Positions 1 through 8,919 are shown, numbered from the stretch's first letter. The stretch: 37,189 nt of DNA from Aphanocapsa sp. GSE-SYN-MK-11-07L (GCA_019359715.1 JAHHGS010000115.1:1-37189); one strand, 5' to 3'. A program made the numbers and translations. Notes: generated from the letters alone by a model not told the origin.

Positions 1-129
1 TCGGCGAAGCTCAGTCGAGCCGTTGCGGATGCGGTATTGACCTTTCATGGCTTCTAGTTTGGGTTTGGCGATTCAAACTTACCATGACACATCCCTTCCG
101 CAACTTCCATTCATGCAACAACGCCGATC
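1..129. other. Left edge, no gene; repeat-like sequence
   Basis: No reading frame here resembles a protein. The first 25 bases contain CGGC...GAGCCG with a GAAGCTCAGTCG core. This is the same flavour of GCTGAG/CTCAG-rich, GTCGAAG-rich repeat seen again near 23280-23375. The segment sits exactly where the missing amino-terminal coding part of the dehydrogenase downstream should be, so it is probably unrelated DNA joined to the broken gene. Confidence 0.4.
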
Positions 130-1068
130 GGCGATCGGGTTGTGGTTCCGTTTACGATCGCCTGCGGAAGCTGCTTCTTTTGCAACCGCACTCTGTGGTC
201 ACTGTGCGACAACTCTAACCCCAATGCCTGGATGGTTGAAAAAGTGATGGGGCATTCTCCGTCAGGGTTGTTTGGCTACTCTCATTTAACGGGTGGCTAT
301 GCCGGAGGACAAGCAGAATATGTCCGAGTTCCGTTTGCTGATGTCGGTTTGTTTAAAATTCCAGACGGATTGACCGATGAGCAGGTAGTATTTTTGACGG
401 ATATTTTTCCAACTGGATACATGGCTGCTGAAAACTGTGACATTCAGCCTGGGGATACAGTTGCGATCTGGGGCTGTGGCCCAGTTGGGCAATTTGCAAT
501 CAGAAGCGCTTTGATGTTAGGTGCAGAGCGGGTGATTGCGATCGATCGGGTGCCAGAGCGGCTCCAGATGGCCAAAGCTGGCGGGGCAGAAATTCTCAAC
601 TATGAAGAAGTTGAAGTTGGGGAAGCCCTGAAAGAAATGACTGGTGGACGTGGGCCCGACTCAGTGATGGATGCAGTCGGGATGGAAGCCCACGGTATGG
701 GTCTAGAAGGCTTCTATGACCAAGTGATGCAAGCAGTGAAATTGGAACGCCCGAATGTATTGCGACAAGCGATCGTTGCCTGTCGGAAAGGAGGGACAGT
801 TTCAGTTCCCGGTGTTTATACCGGCCTCGTCGATAAAATTCCGATGGGCGCTTTCATGAACAAAGGCTTAACAATGAAAACGGGGCAGACCCACCTGCAT
901 CGATATTTACAGCCACTGCTCGATCGGATTCAGAACGGCGATATTGATCCGTCATTTGTGATTACCCATTGTCTACCGCTAGAACAAGCTTCCCACGGCT
1001 ACGAAATCTTCAAGCATAAGCAAAACAATTGCATCAAGATTGTGCTCAAGCCTGGTCAAGCTGCTTGA
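130..1068 (+). pseudogene. 5'-truncated zinc-dependent alcohol / glutathione-dependent formaldehyde dehydrogenase-like gene
   Basis: The frame encodes the carboxy-terminal three quarters of a medium-chain dehydrogenase of the FDH-like type. Homology starts at GDRVVVPF (base 130). It keeps the structural-zinc cysteines (C-GS-C-FF-C-x7-C) and the NAD-binding GCGPVGQFA loop followed by an acidic end (AIDR), and it ends in a normal carboxy terminus. Family members are about 390 residues and begin some 80 residues earlier with the catalytic-zinc segments (CGSDLH and GHE). These are absent: the frame is closed by a stop at 85-87, and neither other plus frame supplies the missing part. The only start inside the homologous part is GTG at 142. 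Without the catalytic zinc ligands it should be inactive as a dehydrogenase. A rearrangement or an assembly join at the left edge are both possible. Confidence 0.8.
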
Positions 1069-1095
1069 AGAGAACTCTAATCTTCTACGCCTGAA

Positions 1096-1429
1096 CTAAT
1101 TATGCTGAATGTTTGAAATCTGACTAGGTTTTAAGCACTCACTCCCCCTGAGAAAATGATCCACAATCGAAGAAGGTTTAGCCGTTGCAACTCCGGCGCG
1201 GTAGCGATCGCAGATAGATTTTGGCATGAACTGCCAGCGTCTTGCCAGTTTGGTTACGGCAGTTCGATCGCTCCCCAAAGGTTTCCAAGATGTATTGCTG
1301 AAACCGCAAATCCGCCAGTTTTTGCTGAATCGCTGTCGGTGTTAGGTTCGATCGTTTGGCGGGATTGGTTAAGTCTGCTTTCATCATGATCTGCTTTTCG
1401 ATCAAAAAATAATGTTCAAAATGTTCCAT
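1096..1429 (-). pseudogene. Unrecognised small ORF, possibly frameshifted
   Basis: On the minus strand a frame opens with ATG at 1429, 12 bases after the cadD stop, and runs to 1178. A second frame (about 1278 down to 1096) continues a similar-looking basic protein. They join smoothly if one G of the GGGG run near 1271-1274 is removed, giving ILETFG-SDRTAVTKLARRW. I do not recognise the product. A one-base indel in a gene once downstream of cadD is my inference; both frames could also be chance. Confidence 0.3.
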
Positions 1430-1441
1430 CCAATCAATTAG

Positions 1442-2068
1442 CTATTGGATCAAAAGTCGATGGGTTCCACTGTCAATGAAAATGAAAATGCCCAAACCAA
1501 TCAGCACAAAAGGAACCAGTCGATGACCGTAGCGGCTGAGGGCGCCAGACAGGAGGGGCTGTCTGGCAAGTTGATCGGCAATTCCACACCAGACCCCAAT
1601 CATGGTCAGAAAAACACTTAGAATAATCGCTAATTCCGCTAGGTTGCTCTTGGCAAATAGGGGAAGGTAGATGCCGATGTTGTCTCCGCCATTGGCCAGG
1701 GTGACAGCGGCCACCTGATAGGTCTGGGGACTAAGGATGCTGGCGAAATGCAATTGCTTTTGAGGCACAGTCGTCTGGAGGGTTATGTGATCGGTTGCTG
1801 GCTGCAATAGATAGTGAATGCCGATCGCGATCGGCAGCAACCCTAGCCATCCTAACCAGACTTTCGGAATGATCATGCCGCCCAAAAATCCGGGCAGGCT
1901 AGCCACAATTAAACCCAAGAAGCCAAGGTACTGCCCGGCCACAATATGCCGTTGCCGCAAAGTCTTGTCCACTCTGGCGAAAAAAAGCGTCAGGATCACA
2001 ATGTCATCAACATTTGTAGCGGCAAAGGCAGTCATTCCAGTCAGCATTGTGGCAATCATCCAGTTCAT
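1442..2068 (-). CDS. cadD: CadD-family cadmium resistance transporter
   Basis: The 208-residue hydrophobic protein begins MNWMIATMLTGMTAFAATNVDDIVILTLFFARV. The NVDDIVIL segment in the first membrane helix, five to six predicted helices and a VPFVLIGLGIFIFIDSGT tail are typical of the cadmium resistance transporter family (CadD), inner-membrane proteins linked to cadmium efflux or tolerance in Gram-positive bacteria and also common in cyanobacteria. The length fits the family. The start lies 19 bases downstream of the stop of a decayed second copy, so the two were once consecutive genes on the same transcript. The real substrate in cyanobacteria is not established and could be another cation. 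Confidence 0.85.
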   Translation of the reverse strand: MNWMIATMLTGMTAFAATNVDDIVILTLFFARVDKTLRQRHIVAGQYLGFLGLIVASLPGFLGGMIIPKVWLGWLGLLPIAIGIHYLLQPATDHITLQTTVPQKQLHFASILSPQTYQVAAVTLANGGDNIGIYLPLFAKSNLAELAIILSVFLTMIGVWCGIADQLARQPLLSGALSRYGHRLVPFVLIGLGIFIFIDSGTHRLLIQ

Positions 2069-2087
2069 TCGTTGGCGGATTAGTGGA

Positions 2088-2264
2088 TTAGTCTGTTAAA
2101 GTTTCTTCTGGTTCAGACTTTATTGTCACCGTTTGCTCCGCATTTCGGAATAGCATCAGGAGCAGCAATCCCCCGACTGCTGGCGTCAGTGTCGTCAAGC
2201 CCCGATTTTCCAACGTCTGACTGTCGATCAGAATTAATAGCCTTAACCCAATTAGCACAAATGG
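2088..2264 (-). pseudogene. Carboxy-terminal remnant of a second cadD copy
   Basis: Read on the minus strand, 2264 to 2088 encodes 58 residues starting PFVLIGLRLLILIDSQTLEN and ending KSEPEETLTD at a stop. The first 15 residues match the carboxy-terminal helix of the intact neighbour (PFVLIGLGIFIFIDSGT) at nearly every position, which identifies it as the end of a paralogous CadD transporter with a longer tail. An in-frame stop (2265-2267) precedes it and nothing upstream resembles the rest of the protein, so roughly 170 residues have been lost. It has no usable start and cannot make a transporter. Confidence 0.7.
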
Positions 2265-2539
2265 TCATCATTGGGGAGTGAATCGCTTCAATTCTCCAAA
2301 TGGGGTTTTTAGAGCAAGTTTGCCGTTGCTCTAACCCAAGGGACGAGAAGCAACCCACCAAGATTGTTGCAGATGTAAAAATTTCTAGTTGATTTAAAAG
2401 TATAGAGCAGAGAAAAGCTATAGCTATTGCAAATAGATCTTGAACAAGGTAGGTGTTAAGAGACACTTCTTGCAGTTCAGGGTCGTAATTTGGCTATGCC
2501 AAAAGTTAATTATTTTTCTTGGTGCGAGTTGGAAATTTT
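2265..2539. other. Spacer upstream of the exoprotein gene, with an inverted repeat
   Basis: No gene is supported. The long minus-strand frame across it is not protein-like and overlaps the cadD remnant in another frame. TTAGAGCAA (2309-2317) and TTGCTCTAA (2326-2334) form a 9-bp inverted repeat with an 8-base loop. AT-rich stretches at 2380-2440 and 2500-2520 could hold the promoter of the downstream exoprotein, but I see no convincing -35/-10 pair. Confidence 0.4.
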
Positions 2540-5500
2540 ATGAAAGCAAAAATAGTTGTTCAGCGCTTACTTTTAATTTCTTTGCTCAGCAGCTTAACGG
2601 GCAAGGCGGCTCAAGCCCAGCCTGTGGCTGCCCCGAATACAACAGGCACAAACGTCACCGTCAACGGCGATCGCTACGACATCGGCGGCGGCCAACTCTC
2701 GGCTGATCAGGCCAACCTGTTTCATAACTTCAGTCAGTTTGGCCTGAGCAAAAATCAAATTGCTAATTTCTTATCGAATCCCCAGATCCAGAACATCTTA
2801 GCGGGCGTTTCGGGCGGCAATCCATCGATTATTAACGGCTTAATTCAAGTCAGTGGTGGGCAATCTAACCTTTACCTGATGAACCCCGCCGGGATTGTAT
2901 TTGGAGCCAATGCCAGCTTAAATGTCCCGGCTGCGTTTATTGCCACCACCGCCAACGGGATTGGGTTTGGCAATGGCTGGTTTAGCGCCAGTGGGCCCAG
3001 CAACTACAGTCAACTGGTGGGCAACCCGATCGGGTTTGCGTTTACGGTGCAGCAGCCAGGGGCAATCATTAATGCTGGTGATTTGAGCGTTGGCAGCGCC
3101 CAGCGTCTGGCGTTGATTGGCGGCACTGTCGTTAACACTGGTGAACTGAACGCCCCGGCTGGGCAGGTGATTTTAGCTGCTGTGCCTGGCGAGAGCTTTG
3201 TCCGCCTCAGCCAAACTGGGCAGTTGTTGAGTCTGGAGTTTCAGCCGCTATCGACCCTGACCAGTCAGCCCAATGCCTGGACAATTCCGGTTCTTTCCTT
3301 ACCGCAATTGCTGACCGGGCCAGGGGCAGATGAGGCGACAGGCGTGACGGTGAATCCCGATGGCACGGTGCAACTGACGGGGGGCGAGCCGATCGCCCCG
3401 ACTACTGGACTGGCGATCGCCGCGGGCCGGATTGATGTTTCAAGTTCCCAGGTGGGCGGCACCGTGCAGGTGCTGGGTGATCAGGTGCAGGCGATCGGGG
3501 CGAACATTAACGCCTCTGGTCTAACAGGTGGGGGCAAAGTCCTCATTGGCGGTGACTATCAAGGACAAGGCAGCCTACCCACGACTCAGCAGACAACCAT
3601 TAGCCCTGACTCAATCATCCAGGCTGACGCGCTCAAGCAGGGCAATGGCGGTCAAGTTGTGGTTTGGTCAGATGGGACAACTCGCTTTTCAGGACAGATC
3701 ACCGCCAAGGGTGGGGTAGAAGGCGGCAATGGCGGCTTAGTTGAAACCTCTGGTAAGCAGAGCCTCCAGGTGCTAGATGCTACCGTCAACGCCAGCGCCC
3801 CGGCGGGCTTGGCGGGTACTTGGCTGCTGGATCCAACCGATATTACGATCGCTGCCACAGGGGGTAGGATTGGCGAGCCAACTGTGGCAGTGTCTGCAAT
3901 CAATACTGCCCTCAACCAAGGCACCAGTGTTGTAATTACGACCAATATTGGTGAAGGTTCAGACGCAGGCAACATCACGCAGTTGGCGGAAGCGCCAATT
4001 AGCTATACCGGCACGGCTGCCGATGTTCGACTGGTGTTGGAAGCCGCCAATGACATTACGCTCAATGGTGGGATTACTGCCAGCAACGGCCCGCTCAACG
4101 TCACACTGAATGCCCAAAGCACTGCTGGAGGCAACCCACTCGGTGCAACGGGCGCCGTCAATCTCAATGCCCCAGTCAGTACGAATGGCGGCAGTTTTAC
4201 AGCCACAGGACAAACAATTACTAGCGCCAGCGGAGCCAATATTGAGACGACTGGCGGTAACATTGACCTGAACAGCACAGGTCAAATTGATACCTCACGC
4301 AGCAGTTTGAGCACTGGCGTTAGCACAGGCAACGCTGGCTCAATTACTTTGACAGCATTAGCCAACATGACCACTGCGAATCTTTCCTCTGCTGCTTCCA
4401 ACGGGACTGGGGGAGGCATTGGCCTCTCGACGACTGGGGGCAGTATTAATACCACTGCTGGCAGTGTTGATGCTTCCGGGCAAACCGCAGGCGGTAACAT
4501 CACCTTCTCGGCGGTCGGCCCAATTACCACAGCCGCTTTGACCTCTACTGCCAGTTCTGGGACGGGCGGAGTCATTGATCTAAGTAATGTTGCAGCAACA
4601 ACTGCTAGCCCGATCGATACCAGCGGCGGTTTGATCCAGGGGGGGCAAATTAAGGTCAATGCCTCTGGCAACATTGTGACAGCTAGCTTGACGGCAACCG
4701 GAACCACCGGGGAAAGGATTACTTTAGTCAGCAACCCTGGCAGTATCACGGCCAGCACTGGCTCGTTCACAACTTCTGGTGCCGATGTCCAACTGCTTGC
4801 GGGTCAAAATATTGCCGTGACCTCCATCACAACCGACGGAGGCGATATTGTCCTCGACACAACCCAGGGCAGCATTACGGTCAGTGGCACCCTTGATGCC
4901 TCTAGCTCAACCAATGGCGGCAGTGTTGGATTGGAGGCGAACCAAGGCAGCATTAATGTGGACGGAATCAACTCGCAGGCAAATTCAAGCCCGGGCACGC
5001 AAGGGGCGATCGCCATCCTGGCTAACCAAGACATTACCGTTGATTCAATCACAACTCGCTCTGATGGCACCGGGGCTACGGTCAGCATCACCAGCCAAAA
5101 TGGGGCGATCAGCTTGGGCAGCACAGACTTAGGCAGTAACTTTGGTCAGGGAGCAAGTATTAACATCTCCGCTGCCAATAACATTCAAATCAACGGCACG
5201 CTATTTGCTGATGCTGGTTCGCTCAATGGCGGCACAATTCAAATCACTAGCCAGAACGGCAGTATTAGCACTGACAATTTGGTGGCGGCGGCCACCACCA
5301 GTTTTGGTTTGAGTGGCACGCCTCAAGGCAATGGTGGCCGCATTGCTCTCCAGGCTGCTACTGGCATTACGACCGGCGATTTGTCTGCCTTTGCTGAGTT
5401 GGGCACCGGTGGCACAGTTACCTTAAATTCAGGCGGTAATACCCAAGTTAACCTGATCAATGCTCAGGGGGGCACCAGCGGCACAGGTGGCACAATTAAT

Positions 5501-7234
5501 GTTTCAACCGGACAGTTTTTTCAAGCAACGAGCGATTTTACAGACCAGAATGGACTCACGACCAGCTTGTCGAGCGCTGGGGCAACCGGGGATGGCAGCA
5601 TTTCAATTCGACACGGCGGCATCCTAACCCCGTTTATCGTTGGGGATGCTAGCTCAAATGGGACAGCCGCGGCAATTAGTACAGGAGCCAACAATTCAAT
5701 TTTGCCCACCCGCAGCTTTTTGGGTAATTTTCAGCAGGGCAATATTCGAATTTTGAATGGGTTGAATCCAACTCCAGCACCACCGCCTTCTCCAAACCCA
5801 TCTCCAACCCCAGTTCAGCCTCAGCCTGTGCCGCCCTCATCGCCACTCCCCATCTTCAGCCTAGCCAACACGCTAGCCCAAGTCGCCACCGATTTACAGG
5901 GTCAACAAATTCCTTTCACGACAATCACTAATCTGGCTACACCGGCTCTAGTCACTGCCGTTTTGTATCCTGGGGCTGAGATTGCTCTGACCCAGATTGA
6001 TACAGCTTTGGCAGCAGGCAACATCGACCAAGCAATCCTGCTGATTGGGCAGGTTTGGGATCAGCAGTTTGAAGATTTCTTTGGCCAAAGCTTGGGCACA
6101 AGTCCGCTCTCGATCGCAGGTATGCAAGATGTCTTGAAGAAAATCACCCTCCAAACCGGCAAAAAGCCAGCCATCGTGTACGTGCTCAGTCGTCCAGAGC
6201 AACTCGAACTGCTGCTGGTGACGCCAGAGGGTAAACCGATCCACAAAACCGTGACGGAAGCCAATCGGGCCACCCTGCTGGCGATGGCCAAGACTTTTAC
6301 CGATCAGGTGAAAGACCCCCGCAACATCAATAGCACCAGCTATTTAAAGTCGGCGCAACAGCTTTATGGGTGGCTGATTCAGCCCTTAGCAGCCGATTTA
6401 CAAGCCCAAAACATCAACACCATTGCCTTTGCGATGGATGCCGGTTTGCGATCGCTACCTGTAGCCGCCCTCCACAATGGACAGCAGTTTTTGGTCGAAC
6501 AGTACAGTTTGGGGCTAATGCCCAGCATCAATTTGACCGATACTCGCTACCGGAATATTCGCCGCGATCGGATTTTGGCGATGGGGTCTTCCGAGTTTTC
6601 TGATCAAGCTCCTTTGCCCTCCGTACCAGTTGAAGTCGCAACGATTAGTCAAGACTTGGGCGGCGGGCAGTCGCTGTTAAATCAAGACTTTACGGTCGCC
6701 AACTTGGAAGCCCAACGGCAGCGGCAAAAGTTTGGGGTAATTCACCTGGCTACCCACGGCAGTTTTGATCCCGGTACGCCGAGCGATTCATACATTCAGT
6801 TTTTCAATGGCAAGCTGCAACTGAATCAATTGCGCGAGTTAAATCTGAATCAACCGCCCACTGAACTGCTGACGCTGAGCGCCTGTCGGAGTGCGATCGG
6901 TAATGAGCAGGCTGAACTGGGCTTTGCCGGGCTGGCAGTGCAGGCTGGAGTTAAAACAGCCGTCGCCAGCCTCTGGTTCGTCAGCGATGAGGGAACCTTG
7001 GGGCTGATGACCGAATTTTACAATCAGCTTGCCACTGCCCCAATTAAGGCAGAAGCGCTCAGGCAGGCGCAAATTGCCATGCTGCAAGGACAGATTAAGG
7101 TCAGCAATGGGCAGCTCCAGCTTCCCCAAGGGGAAAGTATTGCCCTGCCGCCAGCGATCGCGCAGCAGGGCGATCGCGTACTTTCTCACCCCTACTACTG
7201 GTCAGCTTTCACGATGATTGGCAGCCCCTGGTAG
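2540..7234 (+). CDS. Two-partner-secretion filamentous-haemagglutinin-like exoprotein with C-terminal CHAT protease domain
   Basis: The 1564-residue product starts at the ATG at 2540 (an upstream in-frame TTG at 2519 is less likely), giving a signal peptide MKAKIVVQRLLLISLLSS...AAQA. Residues ~30-270 form a TPS/haemagglutination-activity domain (NPAGIVFGANASLNVPAAFIATTA), the part recognised by a TpsB outer-membrane pore. Residues ~270-1070 are Gly/Ser/Thr/Asn-rich beta-helix-like repeats, including GTWLLDPTDITI near 422. A proline-rich linker (~1075-1105) leads to a CHAT domain (~1195-1560) with the caspase-like dyad His1406 (ATHGSF) and Cys1449 (LSACRS). CHAT domains are cysteine peptidases of clan CD. 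The layout suggests a surface or secreted adhesin carrying a peptidase. No tpsB-like gene is in the window. Cyanobacteria have many FHA-CHAT proteins; the substrate is unknown. Confidence 0.88.
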   Translation: MKAKIVVQRLLLISLLSSLTGKAAQAQPVAAPNTTGTNVTVNGDRYDIGGGQLSADQANLFHNFSQFGLSKNQIANFLSNPQIQNILAGVSGGNPSIINGLIQVSGGQSNLYLMNPAGIVFGANASLNVPAAFIATTANGIGFGNGWFSASGPSNYSQLVGNPIGFAFTVQQPGAIINAGDLSVGSAQRLALIGGTVVNTGELNAPAGQVILAAVPGESFVRLSQTGQLLSLEFQPLSTLTSQPNAWTIPVLSLPQLLTGPGADEATGVTVNPDGTVQLTGGEPIAPTTGLAIAAGRIDVSSSQVGGTVQVLGDQVQAIGANINASGLTGGGKVLIGGDYQGQGSLPTTQQTTISPDSIIQADALKQGNGGQVVVWSDGTTRFSGQITAKGGVEGGNGGLVETSGKQSLQVLDATVNASAPAGLAGTWLLDPTDITIAATGGRIGEPTVAVSAINTALNQGTSVVITTNIGEGSDAGNITQLAEAPISYTGTAADVRLVLEAANDITLNGGITASNGPLNVTLNAQSTAGGNPLGATGAVNLNAPVSTNGGSFTATGQTITSASGANIETTGGNIDLNSTGQIDTSRSSLSTGVSTGNAGSITLTALANMTTANLSSAASNGTGGGIGLSTTGGSINTTAGSVDASGQTAGGNITFSAVGPITTAALTSTASSGTGGVIDLSNVAATTASPIDTSGGLIQGGQIKVNASGNIVTASLTATGTTGERITLVSNPGSITASTGSFTTSGADVQLLAGQNIAVTSITTDGGDIVLDTTQGSITVSGTLDASSSTNGGSVGLEANQGSINVDGINSQANSSPGTQGAIAILANQDITVDSITTRSDGTGATVSITSQNGAISLGSTDLGSNFGQGASINISAANNIQINGTLFADAGSLNGGTIQITSQNGSISTDNLVAAATTSFGLSGTPQGNGGRIALQAATGITTGDLSAFAELGTGGTVTLNSGGNTQVNLINAQGGTSGTGGTINVSTGQFFQATSDFTDQNGLTTSLSSAGATGDGSISIRHGGILTPFIVGDASSNGTAAAISTGANNSILPTRSFLGNFQQGNIRILNGLNPTPAPPPSPNPSPTPVQPQPVPPSSPLPIFSLANTLAQVATDLQGQQIPFTTITNLATPALVTAVLYPGAEIALTQIDTALAAGNIDQAILLIGQVWDQQFEDFFGQSLGTSPLSIAGMQDVLKKITLQTGKKPAIVYVLSRPEQLELLLVTPEGKPIHKTVTEANRATLLAMAKTFTDQVKDPRNINSTSYLKSAQQLYGWLIQPLAADLQAQNINTIAFAMDAGLRSLPVAALHNGQQFLVEQYSLGLMPSINLTDTRYRNIRRDRILAMGSSEFSDQAPLPSVPVEVATISQDLGGGQSLLNQDFTVANLEAQRQRQKFGVIHLATHGSFDPGTPSDSYIQFFNGKLQLNQLRELNLNQPPTELLTLSACRSAIGNEQAELGFAGLAVQAGVKTAVASLWFVSDEGTLGLMTEFYNQLATAPIKAEALRQAQIAMLQGQIKVSNGQLQLPQGESIALPPAIAQQGDRVLSHPYYWSAFTMIGSPW

Positions 7235-7265
7235 CTTTTATCGCAACCCTCCTGGGGATGAAATA

Positions 7266-7316
7266 TTGGTTGATTTTTGTCAGCTTTGCTCTCCAAAGCT
7301 GACAAAAATCAACCGA
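7266..7316 (+). terminator. 21-bp perfect hairpin after the exoprotein gene
   Basis: Bases 7268-7288 and 7294-7314 are exact reverse complements with a 5-base CTCTC loop, extended by one wobble pair and one A-T pair. It begins 31 bases after the exoprotein stop. It lacks a U run after the stem, so it is not a textbook intrinsic terminator. It may still end transcription or protect the 3' end of the long mRNA. Confidence 0.55.
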
Positions 7317-7345
7317 TGGGTCTAAACGCCTGAAGTTGACCTGAT

Positions 7346-7531
7346 TGACATCCTCTCCTTCAAGGGTCACTTCACTGCCGCATGGCGCAGGAGGTGACCA
7401 ATTTGTAACCTGAGCGGCGTTTCTCCCAAGTGATGATGCTTGACTCTGCCTGTGGCTCTGATGCCCAGTCCTTCACTTCTGACTTTCATTGCCATCGAGA
7501 TCACCTCTGGGGCGGTTCGCAGTCTTGCCAT
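7346..7531 (-). mobile_element. Probable 3' remnant of an IS200/IS605-type element (tnpB tail)
   Basis: A 54-codon minus-strand frame (7531-7367) contains SEGLGIRATGRVKHHHLGET, which has the look of the variable carboxy-terminal tail of TnpB proteins. It is followed 7-20 bases later by GGAGAGGATGTCAA, very like the right end of cyanobacterial IS605-type elements. The TnpB catalytic core, zinc finger and left end are missing; the frame begins immediately after the acyltransferase stop. The identification rests on pattern memory only, without a database match. Confidence 0.35.
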
Positions 7532-7533
7532 TA

Positions 7534-8919
7534 CTAAGAAATGATCAAGCTTTTCAAGGCGGTCTGCAGGTCTTGAGTTAAGTCTGTCACGGCTTGCTTG
7601 GCACTGCGGCGATCGCGCTGATACGTGGGCCAGCGATCAGAGATAGATAGCGGTTCGCCAATCGTCATGGTGGCGCGTCGCTTGCCCAATTTCAAGGTTT
7701 GGTAAGGGTTTCCACCCTTCAACCAAGTGGTCACTTTCCAGAGAATGACCAGGACTTCCGCAAACCGATCTCCGGTTGGCTTTTCTAGCACATACCTACC
7801 GCTGACTGCTGTAAAGCGTTCCACCAAGCGCATGTGCCCTAAGAACAAGCTGGCTTCTTCTGCCAACCAATCTGCCAGCCCGCGTTCAACTGCTGACATT
7901 TGCTCCAGGTTATCCCGAAACATCCGATCCCAGGCTGCTTGCTCTAAACGGCGGCAGCGATCAACAAAACAGCCGTTGGGTTTAACGCCAAAGTAAGCTT
8001 CTGATACCCCAAGGGCGATCGCCATCAGACGCTGGAGGCGGGCTTCTAAAAGCAAATTCTGTCTGTCTTGGTCTGCCTCTGAGAAAGCTGGCAGTTCTGG
8101 CAGGGTTTGCCCATAAAACCGCGTGTAGAAATCTTCCAGCAGTCCCAGCAAATGCTCTGCCAAGTCCAGCAGACGGCGGTATAGATTTTCTTCTACGCTG
8201 CTGGCTGGGTCAGCGGAGACAACTAGCCCGGCATCCTGTTCTAACTGACTGAGCACCTCTGCCATCCGCTGCCAGGGGGCTTGCCAGTAGCGATATTGAA
8301 TCCCCACCGGCACAATTAGGACTTGCTCTATCCGGCCAGCACTTAACAAATCTTCCATACACCAGAACCCCATTTGGGCAATGCCTGGCTCCAAAGGGCT
8401 AACTAACTCACTGTGGTCATTGGTGCCTCCTTCCGGGGCGGCGGCGATCGGGAATTCTCCATTCACAAATAAATTTCGGGCTGCCCGGAGGCCCTGGCGG
8501 TCTAATTTGCCCCGGACAATTGAACTGCCTCCCATGCGGGGAAACAGCCAGCCCACCCCCGCCCCCGCCCAGAGCGGAATCCCCCGATCGTACAAAAAGT
8601 AGCTGTGAACCGGCGATCGCAACCGCATCCCTTGCTGGCGTGCCACCCGGGGGACAATTCGCCCCAGTAGATAGGACATACAGAGCGGATCATCCGTGCT
8701 AGGGTGGCGAAAAGCCAGAAAGAACCGCAGTTTACCCGCCTGAAATCGCTGGTAAAGATCCACCAGCCGCTCGGCATTTCTGGCCTCAACTTTAGTGATG
8801 GAAGTTTGGGAACGCAGCCACAGGGGCAACAATGTCTGCACAAAGCCCGTCACCCCTGAGTTAAACTGCTGGGGGACGAAGCTCAAAGCGGGTTGAGCGG
8901 GGCGAACAGATGGGGGCAA
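7534..8919 (-). CDS. 1-acyl-glycerol-3-phosphate acyltransferase-like protein (PlsC/LPLAT superfamily)
   Basis: The 461-residue protein has the acyltransferase block HPSTDD (H72-x4-D77) after FFLAFR, and further on FPIAAAPEGGTNDHSELVSP, matching the glycerolipid acyltransferase EGG/EGT motif, then PLEPGIAQMGFW. These are the catalytic and phosphate-binding signatures of PlsC-type enzymes that transfer acyl groups to lysophosphatidate or related acceptors at the membrane. The carboxy-terminal ~250 residues are alpha-helical and not diagnostic. It is longer than classical PlsC (~240 residues), so the acceptor is uncertain. Monocistronic; the next gene diverges at 9136. Confidence 0.8.
   Translation of the reverse strand: MPPSVRPAQPALSFVPQQFNSGVTGFVQTLLPLWLRSQTSITKVEARNAERLVDLYQRFQAGKLRFFLAFRHPSTDDPLCMSYLLGRIVPRVARQQGMRLRSPVHSYFLYDRGIPLWAGAGVGWLFPRMGGSSIVRGKLDRQGLRAARNLFVNGEFPIAAAPEGGTNDHSELVSPLEPGIAQMGFWCMEDLLSAGRIEQVLIVPVGIQYRYWQAPWQRMAEVLSQLEQDAGLVVSADPASSVEENLYRRLLDLAEHLLGLLEDFYTRFYGQTLPELPAFSEADQDRQNLLLEARLQRLMAIALGVSEAYFGVKPNGCFVDRCRRLEQAAWDRMFRDNLEQMSAVERGLADWLAEEASLFLGHMRLVERFTAVSGRYVLEKPTGDRFAEVLVILWKVTTWLKGGNPYQTLKLGKRRATMTIGEPLSISDRWPTYQRDRRSAKQAVTDLTQDLQTALKSLIIS

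Noticed and set aside
47-247. 66-codon frame at the left edge
   Set aside because: It overlaps the conserved dehydrogenase frame out of phase and does not resemble the missing dehydrogenase amino terminus.
2113-2466. 117-codon minus-strand frame upstream of the exoprotein
   Set aside because: It overlaps the clear CadD remnant in a different frame and its downstream half is just the wrong reading of that remnant.
3265-5709. Many long minus-strand open frames opposite the exoprotein gene
   Set aside because: They are shadows of a GC-rich, repeat-rich coding region: rich in Val/Pro/Leu, without ribosome-binding sites and without homology-like motifs.
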